Shown here in pieces: positions 42,403 through 53,597 of a stretch of 64,000 bases of DNA. The stretch is from Bombardia bombarda (taxonomy: Eukaryota > Ascomycota > Sordariomycetes > Sordariales > Lasiosphaeriaceae). The notes under the pieces are model-generated. The model saw only the letters and a program-made list of their open reading frames with translations. It searched no databases and was not told the DNA's origin. The DNA lies in contig JAULSR010000001.1 of NCBI GenBank assembly GCA_030512295.1, positions 10,067,001 through 10,131,000 on the forward strand, written 5' to 3'. The position numbers and the translations under genes are program-made. Each line of letters starts with the position of its first letter. Position 1 is the first letter of the stretch.

Positions 42403-43886
42403 CTATACGCTAATTGTCCTAAAAACACTAAAGTCCTCCCCAGTCGCGATCAAGGCGCCCGGTATTTGCGGATGCCAGTGCAGCTCCTTGGCTATGTTCT
42501 GGTAGTGCACAAACAACAGCTGCGGCGGCACGTCTTGCACGCCTGCTGTATCTTTGCTCTCCTCGTCATCCAACTCAACCGCGAGATCCCACAGCGTGAC
42601 CGTGTTATCCCCCGCGGCGACCGCAACAATACTGTCGTCAGTGGGATGCCACTCGATGCTGGTGATCTGCTCCTTGTGGTAGCCAAAACTAGCAATGGGC
42701 GTGGGCTTGCCGGCGGCGCCCGACGCGCTGGGCTTCCACTGGCGCAGATCCCAGACGGCCCACTCGCCGTCGTCGGCGCCCGAGGCGAGCAGGTGCGACG
42801 TCTGCCGCGACCACGACATGACGTTGACGTCTGTGCTGCTGACCTGCATGGTGAGCGCGGGCTTGCGGCTCTTGCTGCGCACGTCCCAGACGCGGATGGT
42901 GCCGTCGCTCGAGGCCGAGGCGAACACGGACGCCTCCGAGGGCGACCATTGGATCTCCTCGACCGAGCTGGTGTGGCCCTGGAAGGGCCGCGTGTCGGTC
43001 ACGAAGCCGCCGCCGTCGGTGCGGGTGGTGACGAAGATCTGGCCGTCGTTGTCGCCGGTGAGGAGCTTGCCCTGGGGGAAGAGGAGCGACCAGTCGACGG
43101 CGTAGCCCTCGGTCTTGTGGGCGCGGATGGTGCAGAGCGGCTTGTTTTGCTGGGGGGAGACGGTGGCGCCGGGGGTGTCGAAGGAGGCGAGGTGGGGGTG
43201 ATGTCGTGGATGAGGACGTGGGAGGACTCGGTCATGGTGGCTGTGAGAGTTGTGCGTGCCGAGGTCTGGAAGGCGCGTATCCTGTTTGTGGTGGAAGCGA
43301 GGGGAATGGAGCGGGATTCGAGGATAGGGTCGGCATCCTCGTCGTCGTCGTCGTCGTCGCTGGACTCTTCGCCCTCGTCGCCGCCGTCCATCTTGGAGAG
43401 ACCGGAGAACTTCATGACCATCAGGGCGTTCTCCGAGGCCTTGCTCTGGTCGGCTTGTGTGCCAGCCACAGTATACATGGTGGCGGGGTAGACATTGCGG
43501 TTCTCGCCGAGCGAGTCGCGCACAATGTCGAAGGACAGACACGGCCACGGTGTGCTCAGGCTGTGCAGCATGCGGTATGTGGTGGGGTCGGGTGTGAGGG
43601 TCTGGCCGGGGTCGAGGGCTGAGCGGCCGACGATGAATGTGCCGGGGCCGGATGCGCCATCGACGTCCATGGCGTTGGCGGCGGCTTCTTCAGACTCGCG
43701 CTCGGCGTCTGGGCGACCGTCGACACCGGCCTCGATGATCTCGTCGTCGCTCTCGAACTCGTCCTCGAACTCGTCCTCAAACTCGCCCATCTCGTTGGGC
43801 TTCTCGTCGACGTCCATGGCGTCCGGCCTGTCGCGGTCCTTGAGGGGCCCGGGCCCGAGCCCATCTTCTGCTGTGCGTTTCGACAT
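42403..43886 (-). CDS. RRB1: Glutamate-rich WD-repeat ribosome-assembly protein (RRB1/GRWD1), one frameshift
   Basis: Intronless; 494 aa after restoring one base. The N-terminus has the acidic region (EFEDEFEDEFESDDEIIEAG), then the CAF1C/H4-binding-like segment (YRMLHSLSTPWPCLSFDIVR), a second acidic run (DDDDDDEDADP) and WD repeats: TEGYAVDWSLLFPQGKLLTG, TSSVEEIQWSPSEASVFASA, SDGTIRVWDVRSKSRKP, DVNVMSWSRQTSHLLASG, DDGEWAVWDLRQW, QITSIEWHPTDDSIVAVAAG. The protein chaperones ribosomal protein L3 in the nucleus for 60S assembly and is essential in yeast. The frame changes at HVLIHDITP/HLASFDTPG; adding one C to the C5 run (plus G5, 43194-43198) restores it. Divergent from the O-fucosyltransferase-like gene. 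Confidence 0.93.
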
Positions 43887-44516
43887 TATTGTTGGTGGCC
43901 CTGGAAAACTGGATGGGGGAGTTTGGCAGGCGGGCTCTTGTGGTCTCAGTCGCAAAGTCGCAACCCAATCCAGCTAACGAGCGAGGGGCTGTTGCCCAAA
44001 ATTTTGTGAACTTTTTAGTGGAGCCGTCAATCCCCCGCACTTGTGGCGCTGAGGGGTTCGCGACAGGGCCTATGTGGCTGGTTGTGGCTGAAAACGATAC
44101 GTTATCAGTTTTAGTTCCGGTCGTGGCACTTGGCACTTCTTCTTGTTCGTCCCTCGTTCCACACCACACCATCCCGCCAGGCCATCAATGTGACACCGCG
44201 CAGCTCGATATTGCAACGCGTCAAGAAGATGTCATGTGAAACTTTTCCAACTTTATCAGCACATCAGTCTGGAATTCAGCATCAAAACATCGCTGTTTCG
44301 TGGCAGTCCCAATTCCCAAATCTTGCGGAGGGTCGCTTCCGTGAACGAAAATGGGTCTGCGACCGGGGTGAAATGCACACCTAGACTTAATTGACAGTCT
44401 CCTCAGTTTACCCGCAACTCCAACCTGTCTCGGTGTCCACTGTACGAGTAGAAATGTGGGAATGAAGCAGCCAGATAATATCTTGCTCTATCCATTCGAG
44501 TCTGGTCCATGACCGT
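43887..44516. promoter_or_regulatory. Divergent promoter region, RRB1 / O-fucosyltransferase-like
   Basis: 630 bp between two divergent genes. No clear TATA; no repeat or known motif stands out. Confidence 0.45.
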
Positions 44517-45893
44517 ATGCGTATGTCCCACATCACCATGGGCATACGCCCGTCCACCGTCGCCGGCGTGGTCATGCGCCAGCGCAACATCCTCTTCACC
44601 GTGTGTCTCGTCAGCCTGGCAACCATCTGGTCATGTCGTGTCCCCAAGATGTGTCTTTACCGTGGCTACGAATGCAACCCTACATCATCAACCAGCAACA
44701 CTATCGACCTTTCCCAGGTCACCGCCCCCTTCATCAGCTGGCCCCTCCAGCGCGTCTGCAAAGAGGCCACCTGGAACCACCCCGGCGTCGTCTTCATCTG
44801 CGATGACAACTCGGGTGGAATTGGCAACATCCGCAACTACATGCTCACCTGCGTGCGTTACGCCATCGAGGCCGGCGCCACTGGCCTGGTCCTCCCACGC
44901 ATCAGAACGAGGTCGTCCGAGGATCTCGCTGACCTCACGCAGCCCCACGAACCCTTTTCATACTTCTTTGACGAGGGCCACTTCCGCCAGGGGCTCCAGT
45001 CGTCTTGCCCTTTGATCACCATCTACAACTCCACCGACGATATCCCCCACGCCGTCTCCCCTTTCCAAGCTGAGCACATCACGCCGAATAATCTCGGCAT
45101 GCGCGCCGGCTGCGACCAGAGGGAGCTCAACAAGCACTCTGACACCTTTGGGAAGCAGTTCCGCGCCCACCTTGACGAAGTCGTCAAGCAGTTTAGCCTC
45201 CCGCCAACCAGTCTCGATCATCCTCGCGCATTCCGTCTCAACTGGGGAGTGCAGTGGGACTGGCCCGTCTACCGTGACGGGCCTGAGTTTGTGGCGACCT
45301 TTGGTGGGGTGCTCAGGTTTCGCACTGATATTTTGGATTTGGGCGCGAAGACCGTCGAGTACATGCGCCAGTTCGCTGCTGCTAGTGGTGGTGGTAAACC
45401 AAGCTTTGCCGGCATGCACCTGCGCACCGAGAGCGATGCCCTGAGCAACTGGCCCGACTTTGGGAACCAGAGCACTGCCTACCTGGAGAGAGCAGCGGGC
45501 ATGGGTTTCAATGCGGCATATTTGGCGACGGGGAATGGTACAGAAGCGGATAAACTCGCTAGGACCGCTGCCGAGGGTCATGGTATAGAGGTTATCACAA
45601 AATCTGGCTTGTTGAAGGAACATCCAGAGGAGCTGAAGCTCTTGGAGGGGCTCACGTGGGACCAGCAGGCGCTGGTGGACTTCATCGTGTTGGTGGAGAG
45701 CGACTATTTCCTGGGCGTTAGTCCCAGTTCGTTCAGCATGAATGTGGCGTTGAAGAGACATTTGAAAATGGAGGGGATCTATACCAGGCCTTGGAAGATT
45801 GGAGGGGAGGGCGATGGGAGGAGTCGGTTGGTGGGGAGCTATGAGAAGTATTGGGATGATTGGTTGTTTATGTATGAATCATTGTGGCCATGA
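44517..45893 (+). CDS. O-fucosyltransferase-like type II membrane protein
   Basis: Single exon, 458 aa. A short cytosolic N-terminus is followed by one anchor (ILFTVCLVSLATIWSC, about residues 25-40), then a Golgi-type lumenal domain. Family marks: DDNSGGIGNIRNYMLTCVRY, the GDP-sugar-binding glycine-rich start (G-G-x-x-N/R); PSFAGMHLRTESDALSNWPD, the H-x-R-x-E/D motif near the donor; and LVDFIVLVESDYFLGVSPSSFSM near the C-terminus. It resembles fungal members of the GDP-fucose O-fucosyltransferase superfamily, whose substrates are unknown. The upstream RNY Met choices (44517, 44523) differ by two residues only. Confidence 0.85.
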   Translation: MRMSHITMGIRPSTVAGVVMRQRNILFTVCLVSLATIWSCRVPKMCLYRGYECNPTSSTSNTIDLSQVTAPFISWPLQRVCKEATWNHPGVVFICDDNSGGIGNIRNYMLTCVRYAIEAGATGLVLPRIRTRSSEDLADLTQPHEPFSYFFDEGHFRQGLQSSCPLITIYNSTDDIPHAVSPFQAEHITPNNLGMRAGCDQRELNKHSDTFGKQFRAHLDEVVKQFSLPPTSLDHPRAFRLNWGVQWDWPVYRDGPEFVATFGGVLRFRTDILDLGAKTVEYMRQFAAASGGGKPSFAGMHLRTESDALSNWPDFGNQSTAYLERAAGMGFNAAYLATGNGTEADKLARTAAEGHGIEVITKSGLLKEHPEELKLLEGLTWDQQALVDFIVLVESDYFLGVSPSSFSMNVALKRHLKMEGIYTRPWKIGGEGDGRSRLVGSYEKYWDDWLFMYESLWP

Positions 45894-48088
45894 GAATACG
45901 AGGTTTAGGTGTTGTACGAGTCAAAAAGTCTAGCCTCATCCCTAATTTTACCAGCTAATTGTGCGCAAGTTTGGCCTGTCGTAACTCAAATGGAATAAGG
46001 TACGTATAGATAGGTAAGACGTAAACACGGCAGGGTTCGTGAAGTGCAGTAGAAGTGCCCTTGTTTTGTAATAAAGGAAAAGGTTCTATGGAAGTGCTAG
46101 AGCATGAGATGCTCTGGTTGAGCCACAGTGGCTAGTGAGCATGTGGCTGCAGTCGACGTGCTCCTTTGTGGGGTTCAGGGGTAGTGAGTATGAGCCACCC
46201 TTCGAGGTGCTCGATGCCCCCTATCCTTGCAGGGGGTAGTTCTCGTCACAATAGGATAGTTGGAGGTGGGGTAATCATGAATGGGATAAGGTAGTTGTAA
46301 ATGGAATAGTTGTAAATGGAATAGTTGTAAATGGAATAGTTGTAAATGGAATAGTTGTAAATGGAATAGTTGTAAATGGAATAGTTGTATATGGAATAGT
46401 TGTAGGCGGTGCAGTTGAGATGGGGCCAGACTTATTGACTGGCACTGTACCTACAGTTTTGATAGAACTTAGGATTGTTTATACAGTAAGCACTTAGTGA
46501 TCTAATACTTATATCTTCGAGGCGCTTCATTCGAGACACTTTAGTAAGTCTAAACCCAATCATGTCCTTATTCCAAAGAGACCTGCAAATTTATGGCTCG
46601 AGTTCTCGCTTCTTTTTTTCCATAGACGAACCCGTTGACTACAGGAACATTTTCATTCCGCGTTCACGTTGTATTCTAGACGTGACCGAGAAGAGATTGA
46701 GCAATATCAACTGATTCTTAGAAAAATCAATGAACTGTTTACCAATCTCCTTGGCTAATAAAATAGCTGCCTCGGATACCACTTGGCGTTAAACTCAATC
46801 CATATGCGCGAGGAATGGCTTCTCGAAATAGACACGTGTGAGAAGAGATGCTGTGTTGTTAAGAGACGTGCACCGCCTTGTTTCCTTCCTCTGCTGAAGC
46901 GGGGTACACGTATGTGCACGACGGCGTTGACATCACACAACAGCGTGTGGTCGATCTCTGTGCTTGGTGGAAGTACATAGGGCCATTTGGCCTGTTCGAG
47001 TCGTACAGATTGTATACTTGCATCTGTTTCTGTATTGGTTCGTCAGGTCTTCTTCACATTTCATCGTTTCTTACCTCAATGAAGTATTTGGTATGTTATT
47101 CTTTTCTTTTTGTTATTCGTCTGTTTTTCCTAGTTATCACCTCTTCTGTCAGTAATTCGCCGGACAGTCCTTTCAGCATGCACTTTGTAAATCTCATGTT
47201 GGCATCACTGAGAATGCCAAATCTGGATTTTGGTATTGTTTCTTTCTGATTTATGACGTTGTTTACGGCAGCCGTGATCTTTTTTTAAAATCTTTTGTTG
47301 GCCCCCTTTTATTTGACTTTTGCTGTTTTTATTTACTCCGCGGAGATACGCCAGAATGCGAACTCGTAGCCCCGAGGTTATATAACCGGCGCTGGCGCTA
47401 GACCAGATCGGGAGTTACTGTTACCAAATCTCTGGAGCTTCCAAGAACGATATCCCAGCGACTTGTAGCTCTCGGCGCCCAGCCGTTGGTTAAGCAGAGC
47501 AATCTTTTAGTCACAGCGTCGTCCTGTTCCCGGGATGGATTTTCTTTCAACATCATCGCTGTCCATTCCGAGTTTTATAGACAATTGTCCGTGCCCTGGT
47601 GGAACAATGGCGACATTCCATCTCATTCCTGGCCGTCAATGTCTCTCTTCGCTCCTGCCGTTTGGGCAGTTGCGCCGAGTCATCTGGTCGCTCCTGCTCA
47701 CTGCTGACTGACTGACTGGAATGGAATGGAAAGGAACGCCTATCACGGTTTTGTCCCATTCTCGCTTGCTTCTCAACCTAACCTAGGTACCTACCTTAAA
47801 AAGGTACCCTAAGATTCCAACTTATTCCCAGCGGTTTGTTGTTGTGGCGTGTGTCATGATTCAAGACAATTTGTCGGGTCTGAACTCTGAATTGACTACC
47901 AAGGTGCGTTAACCACAAAGTCTCCATAAGAGCAGCGGAGTCTGAAGCGAAGCGGATCTCCAGATCCATTGTCCTCAACTGTTGCTGATGCTTCTCTCCC
48001 TAGCTTTCATTCGACTCAATCGGTGAATGAGACGAGACAACCACGCACTGGCTTCGACGCCACCCGCTGCTTCGGCCTTCATTGAACC
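45894..48088. other. Gene-poor stretch
   Basis: About 2.2 kb. It holds the 15-bp repeat at 46294-46404 and a GC-richer block with short inverted repeats at about 46090-46260 (for example CCCCCT...AGGGGG). TACCTAGGTA-type motifs lie at 47780-47808. Open frames reach 123 codons only and have no domain. Confidence 0.55.
46294..46404. repeat. 15-bp tandem repeat, about 7 copies
   Basis: The unit GTTGTAAATGGAATA repeats; the last copy has one A-to-T change (GTTGTATATGGAATA). Confidence 0.95.
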
Positions 48089-49105
48089 ATGCCGCTCAGA
48101 CATCCGCTCCAGTGGCGGTTCGATGTCGACCAGTACCTGAATCCCTTCATCCCAGGGACAATACTACCACGTCTTCCCTATGCAATCTCTCACTTCCTCG
48201 GGTACCGTACGCAGGCGCCGCGAAAGTGGCCGCCGGGGAGCTTTGTCGTCACTTTCTGGGCCTTTGTCGGCACCTTTCTCAGTCTGGCCATCATCGGCAG
48301 CATAAACAACCATATCCCGTCGTTTGAGAGCAGAGCGGTGCCTACCATTATTGGGAGTTTTGTATGACCGACCCCCTTTGCATCTACGATAGGTACAGAA
48401 ATACTGACCTACCCCCAGGGCGCGGCCGCAGTCCTCGACTTCTGGGCCATCGAGTCGCCGCTCGCTCAGCCGCGAAACTCCATCATCGGCCAGGTGATAT
48501 CCACATTGACCGGCGTCGCCATCAACAAGCTGTTCCTGCTGAGCGGCCCAGCCCGCTACCAGTCGATCCGCTGGATCGGCGGCGCGCTGTCCTGCGCGTC
48601 CGCCACGGCGCTCATGGCGTTGACGGGAACGGTGCATCCCCCCGGCGGTGCAACCGCACTTATGGCAGTGATGAGCGATGACGTCGCGGACTTGGGCTGG
48701 TTCTTCCTAGCGCCTGTCATGCTGGGGTGTGGCCTCATGCTGACTATGGCGCTGCTGGTCAATAATATGCAGAGGCGATTCCCGACTTATTGGTGGACGC
48801 CGGAGAAGACGGCACAGTTTTGGCAGAGGGGACTTGCAGGGGACAATGGTCCAGGGGACAATGGTCATGGTGATGAGACTTTGAGGGGCAGTCCGGTGTT
48901 GGATAGCAGGTCTTCGAGCACGGCTGCGGCGTCGGAGTCGGGTCGCTCCGCGGCTGTGGATCTGGAGTCGACGTGCAAGGAGGAGCGTGTTGATGATATG
49001 GTTGGGAGGGTGGTGGTTGGGGGAGGAGTGGTGCAGGTACCGAGCGGTGTGTCTTTGTCGCCGGAGGAGAGTAAGGTTTTAGAGGCGCTGTGTCAGAGGC
49101 TATGA
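48089..49105 (+). CDS. HPP-family integral membrane protein
   Basis: Exons 48089-48361 and 48419-49105 give 319 aa (57-nt intron). Hydrophobic helices include FVVTFWAFVGTFLSLAIIGS, AVPTIIGSFGAAAVLDFWAI, WIGGALSCASATALMALTG and FFLAPVMLGCGLMLTMALLV. The signature TVHPPGGATALMAV names the family. HPP proteins have four or five helices; plant and cyanobacterial members carry nitrite across organelle membranes, and the fungal role is unknown. The C-terminal 120 residues are soluble and Ser/Gly-rich with a duplicated GDNGPGDNGHGD element. The start matches the family N-terminus (DQYLNPFIPGTILPRLPYAI). Confidence 0.92.
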
Positions 49106-49384
49106 CAGAGTTCTGGAGTTTAGGGATACTACATATACTATTCAGGGATAATTCACCTATACAATGCTATCAGTCTAGCTACGGGAAAGAACTAGGACCA
49201 ATTAGAAGAACCTTTGACAAATGTGATTATGGTAAGCTGAGAAATTCTCTTTTCAATTCGATGGAGCTTCGGCTCAGGTGGGCTGGCCCCAATCTTGTTC
49301 AATAATATCTCATAAACCCTGTTGTCCAAGTAAAATCAAGTCACGCCCTCCTCAGCCACCCATAAAATCATAAATCATCAATCA

Positions 49385-50138
49385 TCACTCTTCCCTCCAC
49401 TCATCCGCCCTCCCGCCCCCCTCCTCGAACCTCCTCACCTCCTCCCCAATCAACCTCGCATACTCCTCCCCCCTCACCGTCACCTTTACAGGAAACGGCT
49501 CCCCCAACGCAAACGCGTTCAGCACCCGATCATCAAACTCCCCGGCCGCCTCAAACTCAAAGCAATACAACAACCTCGCATACGCCACAAACATCTCCTT
49601 TTGCGCCAGCTTATACCCCACGCACGAACGCTTGCCCGCGTGAAAGGCAAACTGCCACAGCGTCTGCTCCACGCCCGCCCCGTGGCCCGTCTTCTCGTTG
49701 GCACTCCCCTTTCCGCCAACACCACCGCCGTCCAGCCACCGCTCCGGCAGAAACTCATCCGCCCGCTCGTACCCGTTGCGACAGATGGGAAACGAGTTGG
49801 TGACGAACTCGGTGCCGGCGGGGAAGCGATAGCCCTCAAAGTCGAGGTCCTGCGTCAGCACGCGCTGGGGCAGCACGGGCACGGTGGGCCGCCAGCGGAG
49901 GACCTCCTTGATGACGGCGCACATGTGCGGCATGGCGGCCATGTCGTCGAGGGTGGGGAGGCGCATGCTGCCACCATCGCCGGGCGTGCCACAGACGGCG
50001 TCCAGCTCCTCCCGCGCCCGCCGCATCTCTGCCGGGTGGGCGATGGCAGCCATGATCCAGGCGTTTGTCGTCATGCGCGGGTTGTCCGCGCCGGCGGCGA
50101 GGGTGAAGCCAAACATGTACGCGGCCTGTTCGCCGTGG

Positions 50139-50182
<44 letters not shown>

Positions 50183-51163
50183 GCTGTTGTTGTTATTGTT
50201 GTTGGGGCCGAGGAAGGAGTCCGGCTGGGTCATGCGCTTGATGAAGGAGGGCGGGGCCGTGTCGGCGCGTAGGGGGGCAAGGCTGTCCCACCAGTGCAAA
50301 AAGACGGCGCGGTGGCGGAGGCCCATGCGCTCCCAGTGGGGGCGCCAGAGCTGGAGCGGTCTGGGGACGAGGTCGGCCAGGGCGGGGAAGAAGTCTGCCA
50401 GGCTGCTGTTGATGGAGGTGAGGAAGCTGGACGTGATGTTTTGGAGGTCGTTGAGCTCGGCCGTGGTGCGGTGCATGGGGGTGTTTGTGGCGATCTTGTG
50501 CATGATGGAGAGCGGGTAGCGGTAGTTGTGGTCGTACCAGTGCGTGGGCCGGGCCAGGTAGGCTTGCAGGAGGAGGGCGGATTCCGACTGTGCGAGGAGG
50601 GGGTGGCTGGTTTGCGCGTCGGCGCTCAGCATGAGGTGGTGCAGGGCGCGGCGGCTTGCGCGCCAGTCTTTGGTCTTTTTGAGGAAGACGCGCTTGTTGC
50701 CGCGGCTGACCAGGCCGCCGGCCACCGGCATGTATGGCCGCTCCGAGGTGATGGCGGCGTGCTTGGCTATGATCTCGTTGACGACGCGGCCGGTGTTGAG
50801 GAGGACCCAGGTTTTGGTCCCCATGTGGAGGGTGGTCATCTCGCCATGGCGTGCTTGTTCCACCACCTAGAATATATCACAATGTCAATATGTCTTTGTG
50901 AGTAATGTATGTTGTCGGTGTTTTGGTGGCCAGTTTCAGGGGTAAGAGTAGGTTGTACGTACCCAGGGTATCATGGTCGTGCCATTGCGTGCCTCAAGCC
51001 ACTCGAGCAGGCTACCAAACAGGGGACGTCCCCGAGGACCAGGGGGCATGACATAACGCTTGCCGAGGTAAAAGCCTCTCTTGTGCGGCGGAAGCAGCGC
51101 AATGTATGCTGCGGCAAAGCAACAAACAACTGACAAGCAGACCCATGCAAGAAGTGAAGTCAT
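49385..51163 (-). CDS. Cytochrome P450 monooxygenase
   Basis: Exons 51163-50963 and 50866-49385 give 560 aa (96-nt intron). The N-terminal anchor (LLAWVCLSVVCCFAAAYIAL) is followed by the Pro-rich hinge MPPGPRGRPLFGS. The I-helix has AAGADNPRMTT with the oxygen-binding Thr replaced by N/P in the usual position. EVLRWRP is the E-x-x-R motif, FLPERWLDG the PERF-like motif, and FHAGKRSCVG the heme-Cys loop. It is an ER-bound enzyme of the kind found in fungal secondary metabolism and aromatic hydroxylation; substrate unknown. An insert of about 20 Asn (residues near 310-335), encoded by (GTT)n at 50138-50203, makes it longer than the usual 500-530 aa. Confidence 0.93.
50138..50203. repeat. (GTT)n microsatellite coding an Asn tract in the P450
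   Basis: About 20 triplets, with two single-base variants, lie inside the P450 coding exon before the I-helix. Confidence 0.95.
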
Positions 51164-53597
51164 GACACTTGCTTCAGAGGAGAAAGACCCAAACGAGCAG
51201 GAGAAGATGCAAAATTGTCGTCGAAATAAGGGAGTGACTGTGGCGAGATCGATGATCGTAACTAATCTCTGGTGGGTTGAGACCGTAGGAATTGATCCAT
51301 GGCGAGATCTTGCCCGGACCGTGACCCTGAAGTAATGCCCCTCCCAAACATGAGGATTGGTCCATGTTTTCGAATGATTGCGGTAATGATTTGCTCGCTC
51401 TTTAGTTGGATTGCACACAGTGTCGAAAACAGACTGCATCTCTATCGCTAATGTCGTCCTTGCCGAGTGGAGACCGGAGACGGTCAGTTGTCTGGGGTGG
51501 TCCATGGTACTTAGAGTGACAGCAATGGTTTCCCCCCCACGTTCGTGGATACTGGATAAGACGGGTGTGTGCTGCCTGCCTGGCCCCAACCGCCCCCAAC
51601 CAGACCCCTTAGATGGGTGATGCCGGTCAACTCTCATTGGATTACCGTCATCCCAACATCAGCGTTCGAACTACCGGAATACTATAAAACAATTAGTACA
51701 CTTCTGGCTTACAAAACAATCATAGCTTGAATGAAAACAAACGCTTCAGTATAACACCATGTCGCATCCCGTACTAAGCATTGACAATGTCACCTCACCC
51801 GTTTGCCAATGTTGTGGCGGGCGGCGGGGGTTGGGCGGGAGGCGGGAAGCGAGCGGGTAGCGGGAGGTACTTGAGCACTAAAGATTCGCAGCTGCAGGCC
51901 AAACCGAGCCGGCCAATCGCATCTGGATTGAAAAGCTTGGTACGTATGTAGTGTAATGATAGTACCTTAAGATGGTGCAGAGTGGTTGCAAATTCTGTTG
52001 CGCCTGCCGTACCCGTCCAGCCCATCTTACCTACTTGGAACCCAGGCCGTCCCTGTGGTCTGGCTCGACTTTATTCCCATAATCCCCACCCCACCTCTTC
52101 CACAAGGGGGATAGCTGGATGCGAATGACCTGCATTGTAACCCCCGATTGAAGGCCGTCAATCACAAATCACAACCAAAGAACTACGCAGCAGAATAATG
52201 GATACGCCGCAGGTTATCGTTGGCCTCGCAATGTCTCGGAGGGATGGACAAACTCGGAAGAGGCACATAGCGAACCAAATTTAACGTGCACGCGTTATAG
52301 GAACGAGTTATATTCCTGCTTGCCCGCGTTATTGCTCGGGCACAGCAGTGAGACATCCGGAACGCATCCTTGTGGCGCAAAAAAAGTGGAAAATCGTTTC
52401 GTGCTAGAACGCTCCTTCCCCAGATCGGGGTCTTCTCCATTGTGTTTTTCATATCCGTCCCGTCCAGTCGCGTCCGCGGCAGGCACGTTTCGGCATACGC
52501 ACCTGCCCCATTGGGCTGTGCATCTCAAAGTACCTCGAGGTTTATTACACAACTGCACAGACGGGCTTGACTCCGACGGGCACCTAACACCACCTCATCC
52601 ACACACCCACCCACCAGAAGGTTACTCGGTCACGATTCAGGTGATAGCTGGATGCATGCAAGGGAATCCGGGTCGACCTGTGTCGATTCCAGCGAGTTTC
52701 TACACTACCACGCTGCCACCAAATTCTAGCACACAGCACCCAACGGTCGCAATCCAATATCTGCAGAATCTCATCTTGAGGCTCCCCCCCCCCCCCTTTC
52801 CTTCTGCTGATGCCCCCACCAAAGGATCAATCGCGGCGCCCGAATCTGGGGTGAAATGAAGCCCATTCCTTCCTTCCATCAATGTTTCTTCCCTCCCCGC
52901 TTCAGGATCAGGTTAGAACATGCGGGAGTGAGGGCAAGTCAAGATGACCTACATACATAGGTACCTTACATACCTTGACTACAGGCAGCCATTGAGTGCC
53001 AGACTGGGGTTGTCGCTGGGTGCAACTGCACCTGCGCATGTTTTACAATCTCATGATTCCATGGAATGCGACTGGACGGGCCATCCTGCCCCTTCCCCTC
53101 CTCCCCCTCCCCCTCCTCCTCCTCCTCCTCCTGAAGAACCTTTGCGCCACTTGCCCGTCGCGCCGCATTGTAGCAGCTAATAGGAGATGGGCACACCGAT
53201 TCCCACAACGCCGTTTGCGGTCATGCCACGAGAAGTCTAAACCCCCCTTCACCTGGAAGTTAGCGACCCTCCATCAAGGATTTTGGTGTGGCTCACATTA
53301 TTCATTCTTTCTTTTCTTCCATGTACTCAAGTTTCCTTCTATCATTCTACCCCTTGAAACGGCACATGTGCGCGCATCCAAACGAAACAATGCTTGGCTT
53401 CTAAATGAAAGAGGCTGCCCCGTTCTCCTTCGTTCAAATGTCGACAATAGCCACAACCGTAGCTTACACCCAAAATTCACCAATACCACGGTTAACGGTA
53501 CTAGCGCATTTTGAAAGGGGAGGGGTCTGAGATTTGGAGAGAGACTGGTAGCAACCAGGACGACGACAACGACGACGGCAACGACGACGGCAACGAT
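51164..53597. other. Gene-poor stretch
   Basis: About 2.4 kb of promoter and intergenic DNA between the P450 and the divergent PTH11-like gene. It includes a C11-13 run near 52786, CCT/CTC-rich pyrimidine runs (about 53093-53131) and a TAGGTACCTTAC motif near 52960. No supportable gene. Confidence 0.55.

Noticed and set aside
46090..46260. GC-richer block with short inverted repeats, possible structured RNA
   Set aside because: Stems are short and unrelated; no C/D, H/ACA or Pol III signals found. Without a covariation test it stays intergenic.
47341..47430. tRNA-like block with GAGTTCGCATTC (B-box-like) and a GGTTATATAACC palindrome
   Set aside because: The T-arm does not pair (ACGAG with TCTGG fails) and no acceptor stem can be formed.
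53511..53597. Asp/Asn-rich upstream extension of the PTH11-like frame
   Set aside because: It has no ATG (opens with TTG) and is encoded by a GAC/AAC repeat; ATG 53598 is the better start.
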